From contig NZ_CANLZU010000001.1 in assembly GCF_947495715.1 (NCBI RefSeq), forward strand, positions 1 through 64,000: 64,000 nt of DNA, in the 5' to 3' direction. Under the pieces are notes generated by a model. That model ran no database searches, was not told the origin of the DNA, and saw only the letters and a program-made list of their open reading frames with translations. Origin of the DNA: an uncultured Oceanisphaera sp. (lineage in GTDB: Bacteria > Pseudomonadota > Gammaproteobacteria > Enterobacterales > Aeromonadaceae). Within the stretch, counting starts at the first letter, position 1. Every line of letters begins with the position of its first letter. The position numbers were made by a program, and so were the translations under genes. Shown piece after piece: positions 17,469 to 27,551 of this stretch.

Positions 17469-17732
17469 ATGTTTACAGTGATTTTCGGTCGTCCCGGTTG
17501 CCCCTTTTGTGTTCGTGCCAAAGAGCTGGCAGAAAAACTGACCGAGGAACGGGATGATTTCAGCTTCCGTTACATCGACATTCACGCCGAAGGCATTTCC
17601 AAGGAAGATCTGGAAAAAACCGTCGGCAAGCCGGTAGAAACCGTACCGCAGATCTTCATCGACCAGCAGCACATCGGCGGTTACACCGAGTTTGAAGCCC
17701 ACGCCAAGGTCCACCTGGGACTGTATCAGTAA
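17469..17732 (+). CDS. grxA: Glutaredoxin 1
   Basis: An 87-residue glutathione-dependent disulfide reductase, a donor for ribonucleotide reductase and other cytosolic targets. It has the dithiol site C11-P-F-C14, the TVPQIF cis-proline motif and GGYTEF for glutathione binding. Sequence such as VRAKELAEKLTEERDDF and GKPVETVPQIFIDQQHIGGYT matches E. coli GrxA rather than GrxC. AGGAGAGAGCCC precedes the ATG. In E. coli grxA is OxyR-controlled; I could not identify an OxyR site with confidence. A heptad repeat begins two bases after the stop. Confidence 0.94.
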   Translation: MFTVIFGRPGCPFCVRAKELAEKLTEERDDFSFRYIDIHAEGISKEDLEKTVGKPVETVPQIFIDQQHIGGYTEFEAHAKVHLGLYQ

Positions 17733-17734
17733 GG

Positions 17735-17845
17735 GCTGAGACGTGAGGGGTGAGTGGCGAGGCGTGAGGGGTAAAACACGGCGGCCAGAAAACCACTCTT
17801 TTGCTTGTCCTCCTCACTTCTTACCCCCTCACTCCTCACGCCCTA
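17735..17845. repeat. Heptad inverted-arm repeat after grxA
   Basis: Left-arm 7-base units GCTGAGA CGTGAGG GGTGAGT GGCGAGG CGTGAGG GGTAAAA (17735-17776) face right-arm units TCCTCAC TTCTTAC CCCCTCA CTCCTCA CGCCCTA (17811-17845). GGCGTGAGGGGTAAAACAC is shared, on the opposite strand, with the 19268-19449 copy. The rest of the 317-base spacer before alaA (17846-18049) shows no gene. Confidence 0.82.
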
Positions 17846-18049
17846 TTGTCTTTTTTCGTCACAAGTCGCTGATTACTCTTTTCATCCCGGCTACAAAGTC
17901 TCATCATGGAACATATCACTAGTCTTTATCGGCCGGTGTCTCCCGGATTGCTTATTTTGCCCACTGCGCATGAACATCATGTCGCCGGGTGGCATTTTGC
18001 TTGCCGGTGACAATCCGGGCCGATGTGTAATCCGAGGCCGTCAGTACCC

Positions 18050-19264
18050 ATGTATTCCGTAGAAAAATCGCACAAGCTGGACAACGTCTGTTACGACATT
18101 CGCGGACCCGTTCACAAAGAAGCCCGTCGCCTGGAAGACGAAGGCCATCGGATCCTCAAGCTCAATATCGGCAACCCCGCTCCCTTCGGCTTCGATGCAC
18201 CGGAAGAGCTGCAAAAAGACATCATCGTCAACCTGCCGACCAGCCAGGGCTATTGCGACTCCAAGGGGCTGTTTTCGGCGCGCAAGGCGGTGATGCAGTA
18301 TTACCAGCAGAAAGGCCTGCGCACCACGGATCTGGACGATATCTATATCGGCAACGGGGTGTCGGAGCTGATCATGATGGCAATGCAGGCATTGCTGAAC
18401 AACGGCGACGAAATTCTGGTGCCCTCGCCCGACTATCCGCTGTGGACTGCCTCCGTCACCCTGTCCGGCGGCAAGGCGGTGCACTACCTCTGTGACGAGC
18501 AGGCCGACTGGTACCCGGATCTGGACGACATCAAGTCCAAAATCACCCCGCGGACCCGGGGCATAGTGCTGATCAACCCCAATAATCCCACCGGCGCGGT
18601 TTACGGCAGCGAGTTTCTGCTGGAAGTGATCGAGATCGCCCGCCAGAACAAGCTCATCATCTTCGCCGATGAAATCTACGACAAGATCCTCTATGACGAT
18701 GTAGCCCACCATTCGGTGTGCACCCTGTGTGACGACGTGCTGGTCGCCACCTTCAACGGTTTGTCGAAGAGCTATCGTGCCGCCGGCTTCCGCCAGGGCT
18801 GGATGATGCTGAGTGGTCCCAAGCATCAGGCCAAGGGCTATATCGAAGGGCTGGAGATACTGTCGTCCATGCGACTGTGCGCCAACGTGCCTATGCAGCA
18901 TTCCATTCAGGCGGCACTGGGCGGCTATCAAAGCATCAACGAGCTGGTGTTGCCCGGCGGGCGCCTGCGCCAGCAGCGGGATCGGGCCTGGGAGCTGCTG
19001 AACGAGATTCCGGGCGTGAGCTGCGTCAAGCCCAAGGGCGCCATCTACCTGTTCCCCCGGCTGGATCCCAAGATGTACAACATCAAGGACGATCAGAAGA
19101 TGGTGTATGACCTGCTGCTGCAGGAAAAGATGCTGCTGGTGCAGGGCACCGGTTTCAACTGGCCCACCCCGGACCACTTCCGTCTGGTCACCCTGCCGCG
19201 GGTAGAAGAGCTGGAAGATGCCATCGGCCGCCTCGCCCGCTTCCTCAAGCATTACCAACAATAA
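18050..19264 (+). CDS. alaA: Alanine aminotransferase AlaA
   Basis: PLP-dependent class-I aminotransferase producing alanine from pyruvate and glutamate. The 404-residue protein starts MYSVEKSHKLDNVCYDIRGP, aligning with E. coli AlaA (405). It keeps NPNNPTGA, the FADEIYDKI loop, Schiff-base Lys240 in FNGLSKSYR, and the FRQGW motif. A frame from 18023 adds nine residues without support. GAGG lies upstream at an acceptable distance. Neighbours are unrelated, and heptad repeat loci lie on both sides. Confidence 0.94.
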   Translation: MYSVEKSHKLDNVCYDIRGPVHKEARRLEDEGHRILKLNIGNPAPFGFDAPEELQKDIIVNLPTSQGYCDSKGLFSARKAVMQYYQQKGLRTTDLDDIYIGNGVSELIMMAMQALLNNGDEILVPSPDYPLWTASVTLSGGKAVHYLCDEQADWYPDLDDIKSKITPRTRGIVLINPNNPTGAVYGSEFLLEVIEIARQNKLIIFADEIYDKILYDDVAHHSVCTLCDDVLVATFNGLSKSYRAAGFRQGWMMLSGPKHQAKGYIEGLEILSSMRLCANVPMQHSIQAALGGYQSINELVLPGGRLRQQRDRAWELLNEIPGVSCVKPKGAIYLFPRLDPKMYNIKDDQKMVYDLLLQEKMLLVQGTGFNWPTPDHFRLVTLPRVEELEDAIGRLARFLKHYQQ

Positions 19265-19267
19265 AAT

Positions 19268-19449
19268 GTGAGGGGTGAGGGGTGAGGTGAACAAGCAACT
19301 CCACAATACGAAAATCTTGAGTTAACGAGCTAAAAGAAAACCAGGATCCTGACGTACGTCAGGATGACGGCTAAAAAGGCTGAAAGAAAAACACCGGGTC
19401 TGTAGATTCGGTGTTTTACCCCTCACGCCTCACACTTTACCCCTCACAT
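19268..19449. repeat. Heptad inverted-arm repeat between alaA and cls, with a perfect palindrome in its spacer
   Basis: The left arm is GTGAGGG GTGAGGG GTGAGGT (19268-19288). The right arm is TTTACCC CTCACGC CTCACAC TTTACCC CTCACAT (19415-19449). The spacer contains the perfect 20-base palindrome ATCCTGACGTACGTCAGGAT (19346-19365). It also has a hairpin ACACCG / CGGTGT whose complement carries ACCGAATCTACAGACCC, close to the spacer of the 2875 copy. It sits between convergent genes and may act as a two-way terminator. Confidence 0.83.
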
Positions 19450-19454
19450 TACCG

Positions 19455-20912
19455 TTACAGCAGCGGGCTCAACAGGTAGAACAGGTTTTCCGCCACCCGA
19501 CGGCGCAGCGGCCGCTGGCGCCACTCCAGCCAGGAGACCGGCTGGGCATCGCTCAGGTAACTGTCTGCCAACTGCAGCAACTCCCCCATCGCCGCACCAT
19601 CGTCCACCAGCAGCGTCATTTCGAAATTCAGCCACAGGCTGCGCTTGTCCAGGTTCACCGTGCCCACCAGTGCAAACTGATGATCCACCAGCACACACTT
19701 GGTATGCAGCAGGCCGGCGCCGTACAGGTGAATTTCCACGCCCGCCTGCAGCAACTCGTCGAAGAAGGCATTGCAGGCATAGTTGACCATGCGCGAGTCG
19801 TTCCTGGCCGGCAGTACCAGTTGCACTTCTACCCCGCGATCCGCCGCCGAGCACAGGGCCGCCACCAGCGCATCGTCGGGCACGAAGTAAGGGGTAATCA
19901 GCACCAGTCGTCGCCGGGCCTGATAGATGGCGGTCAGCAGACTCTGCTGAATGGCATCGCCGCCCATGAAGGGACCCGAAGGCAGCAGCTGCAGCTTGAG
20001 CTGGTTGTCCAGACAGCTGATAGGGTGATATTCCAGCTGCTCCAGCAGCCGCTCGCCGGTTTCCATTTCCCAGTCCCACACGAACAGCGACCAGAAGATG
20101 GGCACTATGGGCCCACGGATGCGCAGCATGATGTCGACCCATTGCCCCACGCCCGCGTGTTGTTTAAAGCAGGCCGGATCCACCAGGTTCATGGAGCCGG
20201 TGTAGGCAATATCGTCATCAATCACCACCAGCTTGCGGTGCATGCGCAGATCCTGACGCTCGAACAGCAAGCGGAAGGTGCCCACCGGCAGCACCTCTAT
20301 CACCTTGACGCCCGCTTCCCGCAATCGCCGCGGCCAGGAACTTCGAAAAAAATCGGCGCTGCCGACCGAGTCCAGCAACAGCCGGCAGTCCAGCCCCCGA
20401 CGGGCCGCATTCATCAGCTCGAAGGCAATATCGTCGGCTCGCCCCCCCGCATACCAGATATAGTATTCGAGATAACAGGAACTGCGCGCCGCCCGAATAT
20501 CGGCCTGCAAGGTCGACAGTATTTCATCCGGCTGCTGCAGCAGCGTCATGCCATTGCCGCTCAGCATCGGCATGTTAAGCCGTGCCTTGACCAGCTCATA
20601 AATGGGCCGGGCCGGATCGCTGACCTCAAACTTCTGGCCGGGAAAGCGCGCCACCAGCACGTTGATCCAGTCCGCATAGGGCCGATACATGGCCTTGGCC
20701 CTGTCTGCCCGCTTGCGACCCAGCCGTACTTCGCCAAACAGAATATAGGTTGCCACCCCCAGAATGGGAATGGCATAGATCAGCGCCAGCCAGGCCAGAG
20801 AGACACCGACCGGACGACGCTTCATGATGACCCTGAGCGTCACCCCTATTACCAGGCTGGTGTGCGCCGCAAACAGCAGCCAACCCAGGGCGGTATAGAT
20901 ATAATCACTCAA
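19455..20912 (-). CDS. clsA: Cardiolipin synthase A (phospholipase D family)
   Basis: Condenses two phosphatidylglycerols to cardiolipin and glycerol at the inner membrane. The 485-residue protein starts with two transmembrane segments (ALGWLLFAAHTSLVIGVTLRVIM and VSLAWLALIYAIPILGVATYIL in outline). Two HKD catalytic motifs follow: HRKLVVIDD near residue 224 and HTKCVLVDH near 404, each ending in the usual G-S/T-x-N (YTGSMN, VGTVN). Length matches E. coli ClsA (486). It reads convergently towards alaA and is divergent from the DUF1439 gene, with a spacer of only 75 bases. Confidence 0.92.
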   Translation of the reverse strand: MSDYIYTALGWLLFAAHTSLVIGVTLRVIMKRRPVGVSLAWLALIYAIPILGVATYILFGEVRLGRKRADRAKAMYRPYADWINVLVARFPGQKFEVSDPARPIYELVKARLNMPMLSGNGMTLLQQPDEILSTLQADIRAARSSCYLEYYIWYAGGRADDIAFELMNAARRGLDCRLLLDSVGSADFFRSSWPRRLREAGVKVIEVLPVGTFRLLFERQDLRMHRKLVVIDDDIAYTGSMNLVDPACFKQHAGVGQWVDIMLRIRGPIVPIFWSLFVWDWEMETGERLLEQLEYHPISCLDNQLKLQLLPSGPFMGGDAIQQSLLTAIYQARRRLVLITPYFVPDDALVAALCSAADRGVEVQLVLPARNDSRMVNYACNAFFDELLQAGVEIHLYGAGLLHTKCVLVDHQFALVGTVNLDKRSLWLNFEMTLLVDDGAAMGELLQLADSYLSDAQPVSWLEWRQRPLRRRVAENLFYLLSPLL

Positions 20913-20987
20913 AAATGCCTTGCTCCTCTAAAGCGGGACGGTGCAGACTGATTAAGGTACAGAAAATCGAGAAAGGGATACAGACTG

Positions 20988-21533
20988 ATGAAAATTATAG
21001 TTTTTTTAATCACTTTCGGCATCAGCGGCCTGTCCTGGGCACAAAGTCTGATCCTGACCGAGCAACAACTCAATCAGCAGTTGAACCAGCAGCTTGGCAA
21101 GGAGTTTCCGGTTTCTCTCGGCTCCTGGCTATCGGCGGGGATTGAGCTGAAACAGCTCAGTGTCGAGCTGGGCCGACAGGAAGCGGACAAGGCCAGAGTA
21201 CAGGGGCAGGGAATACTGTCGATGCAGCAGGGTCAGCAACGCAGTCACTGGGATATAGAGGGTGACTTCAGTGCCCGCCCCCGCTACGACAGCGAGCAGG
21301 GTGCCTTGTTTCTGGATGAATTCCAGCTGCTGAGCTATCGGCTGAATCAGCAGACCAGCTCGCCTCAGGCCAGCATGATGCTGCCCTTGCTGCTGCAGGG
21401 ACTCGCGAGTTATCTGTCCCAGTACCCGGTCTACACCCTGGATGACACCGATCCCCTGCAGCGCCAGCTGAAAGACAGGGTGCTGAGCCTGGAGATAGCC
21501 CCGGGTCAGCTGTCATTGCGCGGAATAGAATAG
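20988..21533 (+). CDS. DUF1439 (YceB-like) exported protein
   Basis: A 181-residue protein with a signal peptide cut after LSWA (residue 18). It has no lipobox cysteine, unlike E. coli YceB, so the product is probably periplasmic and soluble. The mature part follows the DUF1439 pattern: LTEQQLNQQLNQQLGKEFP at the start, a central GAIFLDE-like strand (GALFLDEFQLLSY), and LPLLLQGLASYLSQYPVYTL towards the end. Family function is unknown; the fold resembles lipid-binding tubular proteins. Its last 28 bases overlap the end of the convergent GGDEF-EAL gene. Confidence 0.85.
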   Translation: MKIIVFLITFGISGLSWAQSLILTEQQLNQQLNQQLGKEFPVSLGSWLSAGIELKQLSVELGRQEADKARVQGQGILSMQQGQQRSHWDIEGDFSARPRYDSEQGALFLDEFQLLSYRLNQQTSSPQASMMLPLLLQGLASYLSQYPVYTLDDTDPLQRQLKDRVLSLEIAPGQLSLRGIE

Positions 21534-23287
21534 TCACCACCCGCATCCACCGCGCCACTGGCGGCGATAAAGGCGTCCAGTTCGTGCGGGCCTACCGGAG
21601 ACGCCAGCAGTCGCCCCTGAACCGCGTCACAGCCGTACTGGCGCAGAAACCGCATCTGTTCCTCATGCTCGACGCCACAGGCGACCACCCCGATGCCCAG
21701 CGTCCGGGACAACAAGAGTAACGAGCGAATAACCGAGCGATCCAGGCTGTCAAAACTCTCCGTCAGCAGGCTGTGATCCAGCTTGATACCATCTATCGGT
21801 AGTTGCCCGAGCTTGCTGAAGTTGAAGCGCCCTCTGCCCACATTATTCAGAAACACCTTGATACCGGCGTCTCTCAGGCCGTTGAGCATGCCGGTCAGCG
21901 ACTCGCTGCGGCGCATCATGAAATCGCCGCACAACTCCAGTATGAAATGCTCGGGAGCCACCCCGTGGCGTTGCAGCAGCGCCAGTAAGCGACCTACTTT
22001 TTGTTGTTCCAGCTCCAGGCCACTCAGATTGATGCTGACTCGCCCCTGCCAGTGGTGCTGTTGCTGCCAAAGGCCAACTTGTCGAGCCGCCTCGGTAAAG
22101 ACCCACTCGGCCAGCGGCAGCAGCAGCCCGGCCGCCTTGACCGCCGACAGAAATTGATCCGGATACAAAACGCCCAGCTCGGGGTGACGCCAGCGCAACA
22201 GCGCCTCGACACTGACCAGCCGGTGGTCATTCGTTGCCAGGGTCGGCTGATATTCCAGAAATAACTGGTGCTCCTCGAGTGCCCGATGAAATTCGGTCGT
22301 CAACCGCTGCTGTTGCTCCAGATAAGAGAGTTGAACACCGTCAAACAGGCAGATCTTGGTGCTGCCATAGCGTTTGGCCTGATACATGGCGGTATCCGCA
22401 TAACGCAGCAGGGTATCGATATCGCGCCCGTGCTCGGGGTAAAAACTGATACCGATGCTGGCGCCCACGCTCAGCTCATAACCGCCCACCAGCACCGGCC
22501 GCTGGATCTGCTCCAGCAAGCTCGTGGCTCTGGTCATCAGCTCCGTTCTGGTCATGGTACCGCGCCAGATCATCACAAACTCGTCACCGCCGATACGGGC
22601 CACCATTTCATTGGCCTCAATCCGGGTTTGCAGCCGGGCCGCCAGCACCTTGAGCACCTCATCCCCCACTCCATGGCCGAAGCTGTCGTTAATCGGCTTG
22701 AAGCGATCCAGATCGATAAACAACAATGACAAGGTTTCCTGTGGCGCAAGCGCCGCCGTCACCTCGTCGAACCAGCTCAGCAAAAAGGTGCGGTTGGCGG
22801 TATCGGTCAGGGCGTCGTGATGGGCCAGGTAACTGAGCTGGTCTTCGGATTGTCTGAGCTGGCTGATATCGTCGAGAATGCCGATGATGTAGACGATCCG
22901 CCCGTCATGATTTCTGACCAGCCGCAGTATCAGCCAGTGGGTTACCAGCTGGCCGTCACGGTTATGATGCTGTACCTCGCCCTGCCAGTCTCCCTGCTGT
23001 TGCAGCCGCAGCCAGATGTCCTGATAGTAGCGGCGCCCGTGCAGCGACTCGTTGATCCGGGTGAGATGGCGCCCTTCAATATCGGCCGCATCCAGCTCGC
23101 TGAGCCGACAGAAGGCCGGGTTCACTTCCAGCACCCGGCCGCGGGCGTCCATCAGCACTATGCCTTCACGGGTATGATGCATGATCTGCCGAGTCAGATT
23201 CAGCGAGGTCGCGGCCCGTTCCTGCACGCTTTCGCTGCCGGCCCGGACTCCGGCGTTCAGCGTGGTCAATAACAAAGTGTCATCCAT
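21506..23287 (-). CDS. PAS-GGDEF-EAL protein with intact GGDEF and degenerate EAL
   Basis: A 593-residue cytoplasmic c-di-GMP protein. A PAS domain covers about 30-145 (IMHHTREGIVLMDARGRVLEVNPAF in outline). The GGDEF domain covers about 150-310 with GGDEF near residue 234; the RxxD inhibitory site is absent. The EAL domain covers about 330-580 and keeps EALLRW near 361. The other metal and catalytic motifs are changed: ELTE is ELCG, DDFG is NNVG, and AEGVE is ACGVE. Phosphodiesterase activity is therefore unlikely; the EAL part may bind c-di-GMP or regulate the cyclase. An adjacent stand-alone promoter is assumed upstream of 23287. Confidence 0.9.
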   Translation of the reverse strand: MDDTLLLTTLNAGVRAGSESVQERAATSLNLTRQIMHHTREGIVLMDARGRVLEVNPAFCRLSELDAADIEGRHLTRINESLHGRRYYQDIWLRLQQQGDWQGEVQHHNRDGQLVTHWLILRLVRNHDGRIVYIIGILDDISQLRQSEDQLSYLAHHDALTDTANRTFLLSWFDEVTAALAPQETLSLLFIDLDRFKPINDSFGHGVGDEVLKVLAARLQTRIEANEMVARIGGDEFVMIWRGTMTRTELMTRATSLLEQIQRPVLVGGYELSVGASIGISFYPEHGRDIDTLLRYADTAMYQAKRYGSTKICLFDGVQLSYLEQQQRLTTEFHRALEEHQLFLEYQPTLATNDHRLVSVEALLRWRHPELGVLYPDQFLSAVKAAGLLLPLAEWVFTEAARQVGLWQQQHHWQGRVSINLSGLELEQQKVGRLLALLQRHGVAPEHFILELCGDFMMRRSESLTGMLNGLRDAGIKVFLNNVGRGRFNFSKLGQLPIDGIKLDHSLLTESFDSLDRSVIRSLLLLSRTLGIGVVACGVEHEEQMRFLRQYGCDAVQGRLLASPVGPHELDAFIAASGAVDAGGDYSIPRNDS

Positions 23288-23420
23288 GTCGGTACTCAGA
23301 TAATTGAACGAGTAAATGAAAACGGCCTCTGCCGTTCATTGCCCGATGACTGGCACTCCGAGGCGGTGTATGAAGTGTTTTTTTCGGGTGCAGTCATATT
23401 ACAGACTCACTTGAGAAATA

Positions 23421-23447
23421 AAAAGCCCGCATCGCTGCGGGCTTTTT
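23421..23447 (-). terminator. Intrinsic terminator of purL
   Basis: AAAAGCCCGCA / TGCGGGCTTTT stem with a TCGC loop, 24 bases past the purL stop. A T-run follows on the minus strand, and the reverse side is also T-rich. Confidence 0.9.
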
Positions 23448-23470
23448 ATTATTGGAAGCAAGTTGCAAAT

Positions 23471-26400
23471 TTAACCGAGATTTTTACGGGCGTTGCGGAA
23501 GATGCGCATCCAGCCGCCGTCTTCGCCCCAGCCATCCGGGTGCCAGGAGTTGGCCACGGTGCGGAACACCCGCTCCGGGTGCGGCATCATGATGGTGACC
23601 CGACCGTCCTGACTGGTCAGGCCGGTAATGCCGTTGGCAGAGCCGTTGGGGTTGAACGGATAACGCTCGGTAGCCTGGCCGTGGTGGTCCACGAAACGCA
23701 GGGCCACGGTACCGCTGGCCTCGATGGCGTTGATGTCGGCATTGAGGGTCTGCACCCGGCCTTCGCCGTGAGACACGGCGATGGGCAGGCGAGAGCCGGC
23801 CATGCCGGACAGGAACAGGCTGGGCGACTCCTGCACTTCCACCAGGCTGAAGCGGGCTTCGAAACGCTCGGAGGTATTGCGTACAAAGTCCGGCCAGTGC
23901 GCCGCACCGGGGATCAGATCCCGCAGCCGCGACAACATCTGACAACCGTTGCACACACCGAGGGCGAAGCTGTCTTCACGGGCAAAGAAGGCTTCAAATT
24001 GCGCCCGCAGCGCCTCGTTGAACAACACCGACTTGGCCCAGCCACCGCCGGCGCCCAGCACGTCACCGTACGAGAAGCCACCACAGGCGACCATGCCGGC
24101 AAACTCGTCCAGACGATAGCGACCGCTTTGCAGGTCGCTCATGTGCACGTCGACGGCGGCAAAGCCGGCACGATCGAAGGCGGCGGCCATCTCCACGTGG
24201 GAATTGACGCCCTGCTCGCGCAGTATGGCCATGCGCGGATGCTCGCCCTTGGCAATAAAGGGCGCGGCGATATCTTCCTTGGGATCGAAGCTGAGCGACA
24301 CCGACAGGCCGGGGTTATCCGCTTCCAGCTTGGCCTCGAACTCGCTCTGGGCGCAGTCCGGGTTGTCACGCAGCGACTGCATACGGTAGCTGGTTTCGGA
24401 CCACAGGCGGCGCAGCTCGGTGCGAGACTCGGCATAGACTTCTTCACCGGCGAAGAAGAAGCGCAGCTGATCGTCCTGATTCGGCTGACCGATGACATGG
24501 CTGCAGGCAGCCAGGCCATGACCGGCCAGACAGGTCAGCACCGCTTCCTTGTCTTCGCGACGCACCTGCAGCACGGCACCCAGTTCTTCGTTGAACAGGG
24601 CCGCCAGCTGATCGGCCCCCAGCAGATCCAGCTCGACATCCAGGCCGATGTTACCGGCGAAGGCCATTTCCGCCAGGGTCGCGAACAGACCGCCATCGCC
24701 CTTGTCGTGGTAGGCCAGCAGCTTGCTTTCGGCCAGCAGCGCCTGAATGGCATAGAAAAAGCCTTTCAGCGCTTCCGGGCTGTCCAGGTCGGCGGGCTGA
24801 TCACCCAGCTGACGATATACCTGGGCCAAAGCCGATGCACCCAGACGGTTCTTGCCGTTGCCCAGGTCAACCAGGATCAGGTCGGTATCGCCCAGATCGG
24901 TACGCAACCAGGGGGTGACGGTGGCACGCACGTCGTTGACCCTGGCGAAGGCGGTGATCACCAGCGACAGCGGAGAGGTGACCGTCTTGTCTTCACCGTT
25001 TTCCTGCCAGCCGGTTTTCATCGACATGGAGTCTTTGCCCACCGGTATGGTCAGTTCCAGCTCGGGGCACAGCTCTTCGCCCACGGCCTTGACCGCTTCA
25101 TACAGGCCGGCGTCTTCACCGGGGTGGCCGGCGGCAGACATCCAGTTGGCAGACAGCTTGATGTGCTTGAGCTCGCCGATGTCGGTCGCGGCGATGTTGG
25201 TGATGGCTTCCGCCACCGCCAGCCGGGCCGAGGCGGCGTAGTCGAGCAGGGCCACCGGGGCGCGCTCGCCCATCGACATGGCCTCACCGGCGTAGGTGTC
25301 GAAGGCCGCGGCAGTCACGGCACAGTCGGCGACCGGCACCTGCCAGGGGCCCACCATCTGATCCCGCGCCACCAGACCGGTCACGGTACGGTCGCCGATG
25401 GTGATCAGAAAGCCCTTGTCGGCCACGGTCGGCAGGGTCATGACCCGCTCGGCCGCTTCCTTGAGCTCGATACCGCTCAGCTCCAGCGCCGGGCTTCGGT
25501 GCTGGGCCTTGGTCACGTCACGCTGCATCTTGGGCGCCTTGCCCAGCAGCACTTCCAGCGGCATGTCGATAGGCTGATTGTCGAAGTGGCTGTCGTGCAG
25601 GCTCAGGTGCGGCTCGGCAGTGGCTTCACCGACCACGGCAAAGGGTGCCCGCTCGCGGCGACAGATGGCTTCAAACTCGGCCATGCGATCGTTCGCCACC
25701 GACATCACGTAACGTTCCTGGGACTCGTTACACCAGATTTGCAGCGGGCTCATGCCCGGCTCGTCGTTGGGAACACTGCGCAGATCGAAACGTCCGCCAC
25801 GGCCGCCGTCGTTAACCAGCTCGGGCATGGCGTTGGACAAACCGCCCGCGCCCACATCGTGGATAAACTGAATGGGGTTGTTTTCGCCCATGCCCCAGCA
25901 ACGATCGATGACTTCCTGACAGCGGCGTTCCATTTCCGGGTTGTCTCGCTGTACCGAGGCAAAGTCCAGGTTTTCGCACGACTGGCCGGAGGCCATGGAG
26001 GAAGCGGCACCGCCGCCCAGGCCGATGTTCATCGCCGGGCCACCCAGCACCACCAGCTTGGCACCGACGGTGATTTCGCCTTTCTGTACGTGTTCGCCAC
26101 GAATGTTGCCCAGACCACCGGCCAGCATGATCGGCTTGTGATAGCCGCGCACTTCTTCGCCGTTGAAGCTGGACACCTTTTCTTCAAAGGTACGGAAGTA
26201 GCCGAGCAGGGCCGGACGGCCGAATTCGTTGTTGAAGGCGGCGCCGCCCAGCGGACCGTCGATCATGATATCGAGCGGGCTGACGATACGTTCCGGCTTG
26301 CCGAAGTCCTGCTCCCAGGGACGAGCATAGCCCGGTATCTTGAGGTTGGACACGCTGAAGCCGACCAGGCCGGCCTTGGGCTTGGAGCCACGGCCGGTGG

Positions 26401-27361
26401 CGCCTTCGTCGCGAATTTCGCCACCGGAGCCGGTGGCCGCACCCGCATAAGGCGAAATGGCGGTGGGGTGGTTGTGGGTTTCCACCTTCATCAGAATATG
26501 AATGTCTTCCTGATGGTAGCGATATTCACCGGACTCGGCGCTGGCGAAGAAACGCCCGGCGGGTGAGCCGGTCATCACCGCCGCGTTGTCTTTATAGGCA
26601 GACAGCACATGCTCGGGCGTCTGCTCGAAGGTGTTCTTGATCATCTTGAACAGCGACTTGGGCTGTTCGACGCCGTCGATGGTCCAGTCGGCGTTGAAAA
26701 TCTTGTGCCGACAATGCTCCGAGTTGGCCTGAGCGAACATGTAGAGTTCGATATCGTTGGGATTACGGCCCAGGGCGGTAAAGCCGTCATACAGATAATC
26801 GATTTCGTCTTCGGCCAGTGCCAGACCCAATCGCAGGTTGGCCTCGGCCAGGGCGTCACGACCACCGGTCAGGATGTCTACCGCCGTCACCGGTGCCGGC
26901 TCGGCTTCGGCAAACAGGCAGCTGGCATCTTCCGGCGCATCCAGGGTCACTTCGGTCATGCGATCGTGCAGCATGGCCGACACCGCCGTCAGTTCGGCGG
27001 CACTCGGAGTGCGCTCGAAGCTCAGGTAATAGCAGATGCCGCGCTCGATACGCTTGACCTGGGTCAGGCCGCAGTTACGCGCAATATCGGTGGCTTTAGT
27101 AGACCAGGGAGACAGGGTGCCGGGACGGGGAGTAACCACCACCAGCAGGCTGCCGGCGGCAGGGGTAACGCCCCGAGCGGGGCTGTCGAGCAGCTGGCTC
27201 AGGGTTTGTCGACTGTCGGCCTCGAGGTTGGCGTTCAGCGCAACAAAGTGCACATACTCGGTTTCAATGGCAGCCAGCGGCAGCTTCTGCTGCTGGGCGC
27301 GGCGAACCAGGGCCCGGGTTCTGAAACCGGATAAGGCCGGTGAGCCTCTCAGTATTTCCAT
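23471..27361 (-). CDS. purL: Phosphoribosylformylglycinamidine synthase PurL
   Basis: Fourth step of purine synthesis: FGAR + glutamine + ATP to FGAM. This is the large single-chain form (1296 residues; E. coli 1295). It has an N-terminal PurS-like domain, a linker, two AIR-synthase-like halves (the ATP site includes [29 protein letters not shown] in outline) and a C-terminal class-I glutaminase. The glutaminase triad is present: the Cys of GVCNGCQ near residue 1137, and the His and Glu of PHPERVF near 1262. The start is the ATG of [11 protein letters not shown]; the longer frame begins with TTG. It is divergent from mltF, as in E. coli. I could not see a convincing PurR box upstream. Confidence 0.97.
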   Translation of the reverse strand: MEILRGSPALSGFRTRALVRRAQQQKLPLAAIETEYVHFVALNANLEADSRQTLSQLLDSPARGVTPAAGSLLVVVTPRPGTLSPWSTKATDIARNCGLTQVKRIERGICYYLSFERTPSAAELTAVSAMLHDRMTEVTLDAPEDASCLFAEAEPAPVTAVDILTGGRDALAEANLRLGLALAEDEIDYLYDGFTALGRNPNDIELYMFAQANSEHCRHKIFNADWTIDGVEQPKSLFKMIKNTFEQTPEHVLSAYKDNAAVMTGSPAGRFFASAESGEYRYHQEDIHILMKVETHNHPTAISPYAGAATGSGGEIRDEGATGRGSKPKAGLVGFSVSNLKIPGYARPWEQDFGKPERIVSPLDIMIDGPLGGAAFNNEFGRPALLGYFRTFEEKVSSFNGEEVRGYHKPIMLAGGLGNIRGEHVQKGEITVGAKLVVLGGPAMNIGLGGGAASSMASGQSCENLDFASVQRDNPEMERRCQEVIDRCWGMGENNPIQFIHDVGAGGLSNAMPELVNDGGRGGRFDLRSVPNDEPGMSPLQIWCNESQERYVMSVANDRMAEFEAICRRERAPFAVVGEATAEPHLSLHDSHFDNQPIDMPLEVLLGKAPKMQRDVTKAQHRSPALELSGIELKEAAERVMTLPTVADKGFLITIGDRTVTGLVARDQMVGPWQVPVADCAVTAAAFDTYAGEAMSMGERAPVALLDYAASARLAVAEAITNIAATDIGELKHIKLSANWMSAAGHPGEDAGLYEAVKAVGEELCPELELTIPVGKDSMSMKTGWQENGEDKTVTSPLSLVITAFARVNDVRATVTPWLRTDLGDTDLILVDLGNGKNRLGASALAQVYRQLGDQPADLDSPEALKGFFYAIQALLAESKLLAYHDKGDGGLFATLAEMAFAGNIGLDVELDLLGADQLAALFNEELGAVLQVRREDKEAVLTCLAGHGLAACSHVIGQPNQDDQLRFFFAGEEVYAESRTELRRLWSETSYRMQSLRDNPDCAQSEFEAKLEADNPGLSVSLSFDPKEDIAAPFIAKGEHPRMAILREQGVNSHVEMAAAFDRAGFAAVDVHMSDLQSGRYRLDEFAGMVACGGFSYGDVLGAGGGWAKSVLFNEALRAQFEAFFAREDSFALGVCNGCQMLSRLRDLIPGAAHWPDFVRNTSERFEARFSLVEVQESPSLFLSGMAGSRLPIAVSHGEGRVQTLNADINAIEASGTVALRFVDHHGQATERYPFNPNGSANGITGLTSQDGRVTIMMPHPERVFRTVANSWHPDGWGEDGGWMRIFRNARKNLG

Positions 27362-27551
27362 AGTGGCAGTTCTCAAAGCGTGAGTGAATGGGGGGTTGAG
27401 AAATTGGCGGTATTATAGGTTTACCCCCCTGCTCTGTCGACGCCCATTTCCCGTCGTTTGTTCCGCAAAGTTGCCCGAAAAGACAGCTCTTGCCTGACGA
27501 GACGGTTAACTTCTGCTATAAGATGCCAGTCGTCTTGTATGAGGATTTGTT

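Noticed and set aside
27377-27551. PurR operator in front of purL
   Set aside because: Expected from E. coli, but no sequence close to the ACGCAAACGTTTNCNT consensus is visible in the spacer.
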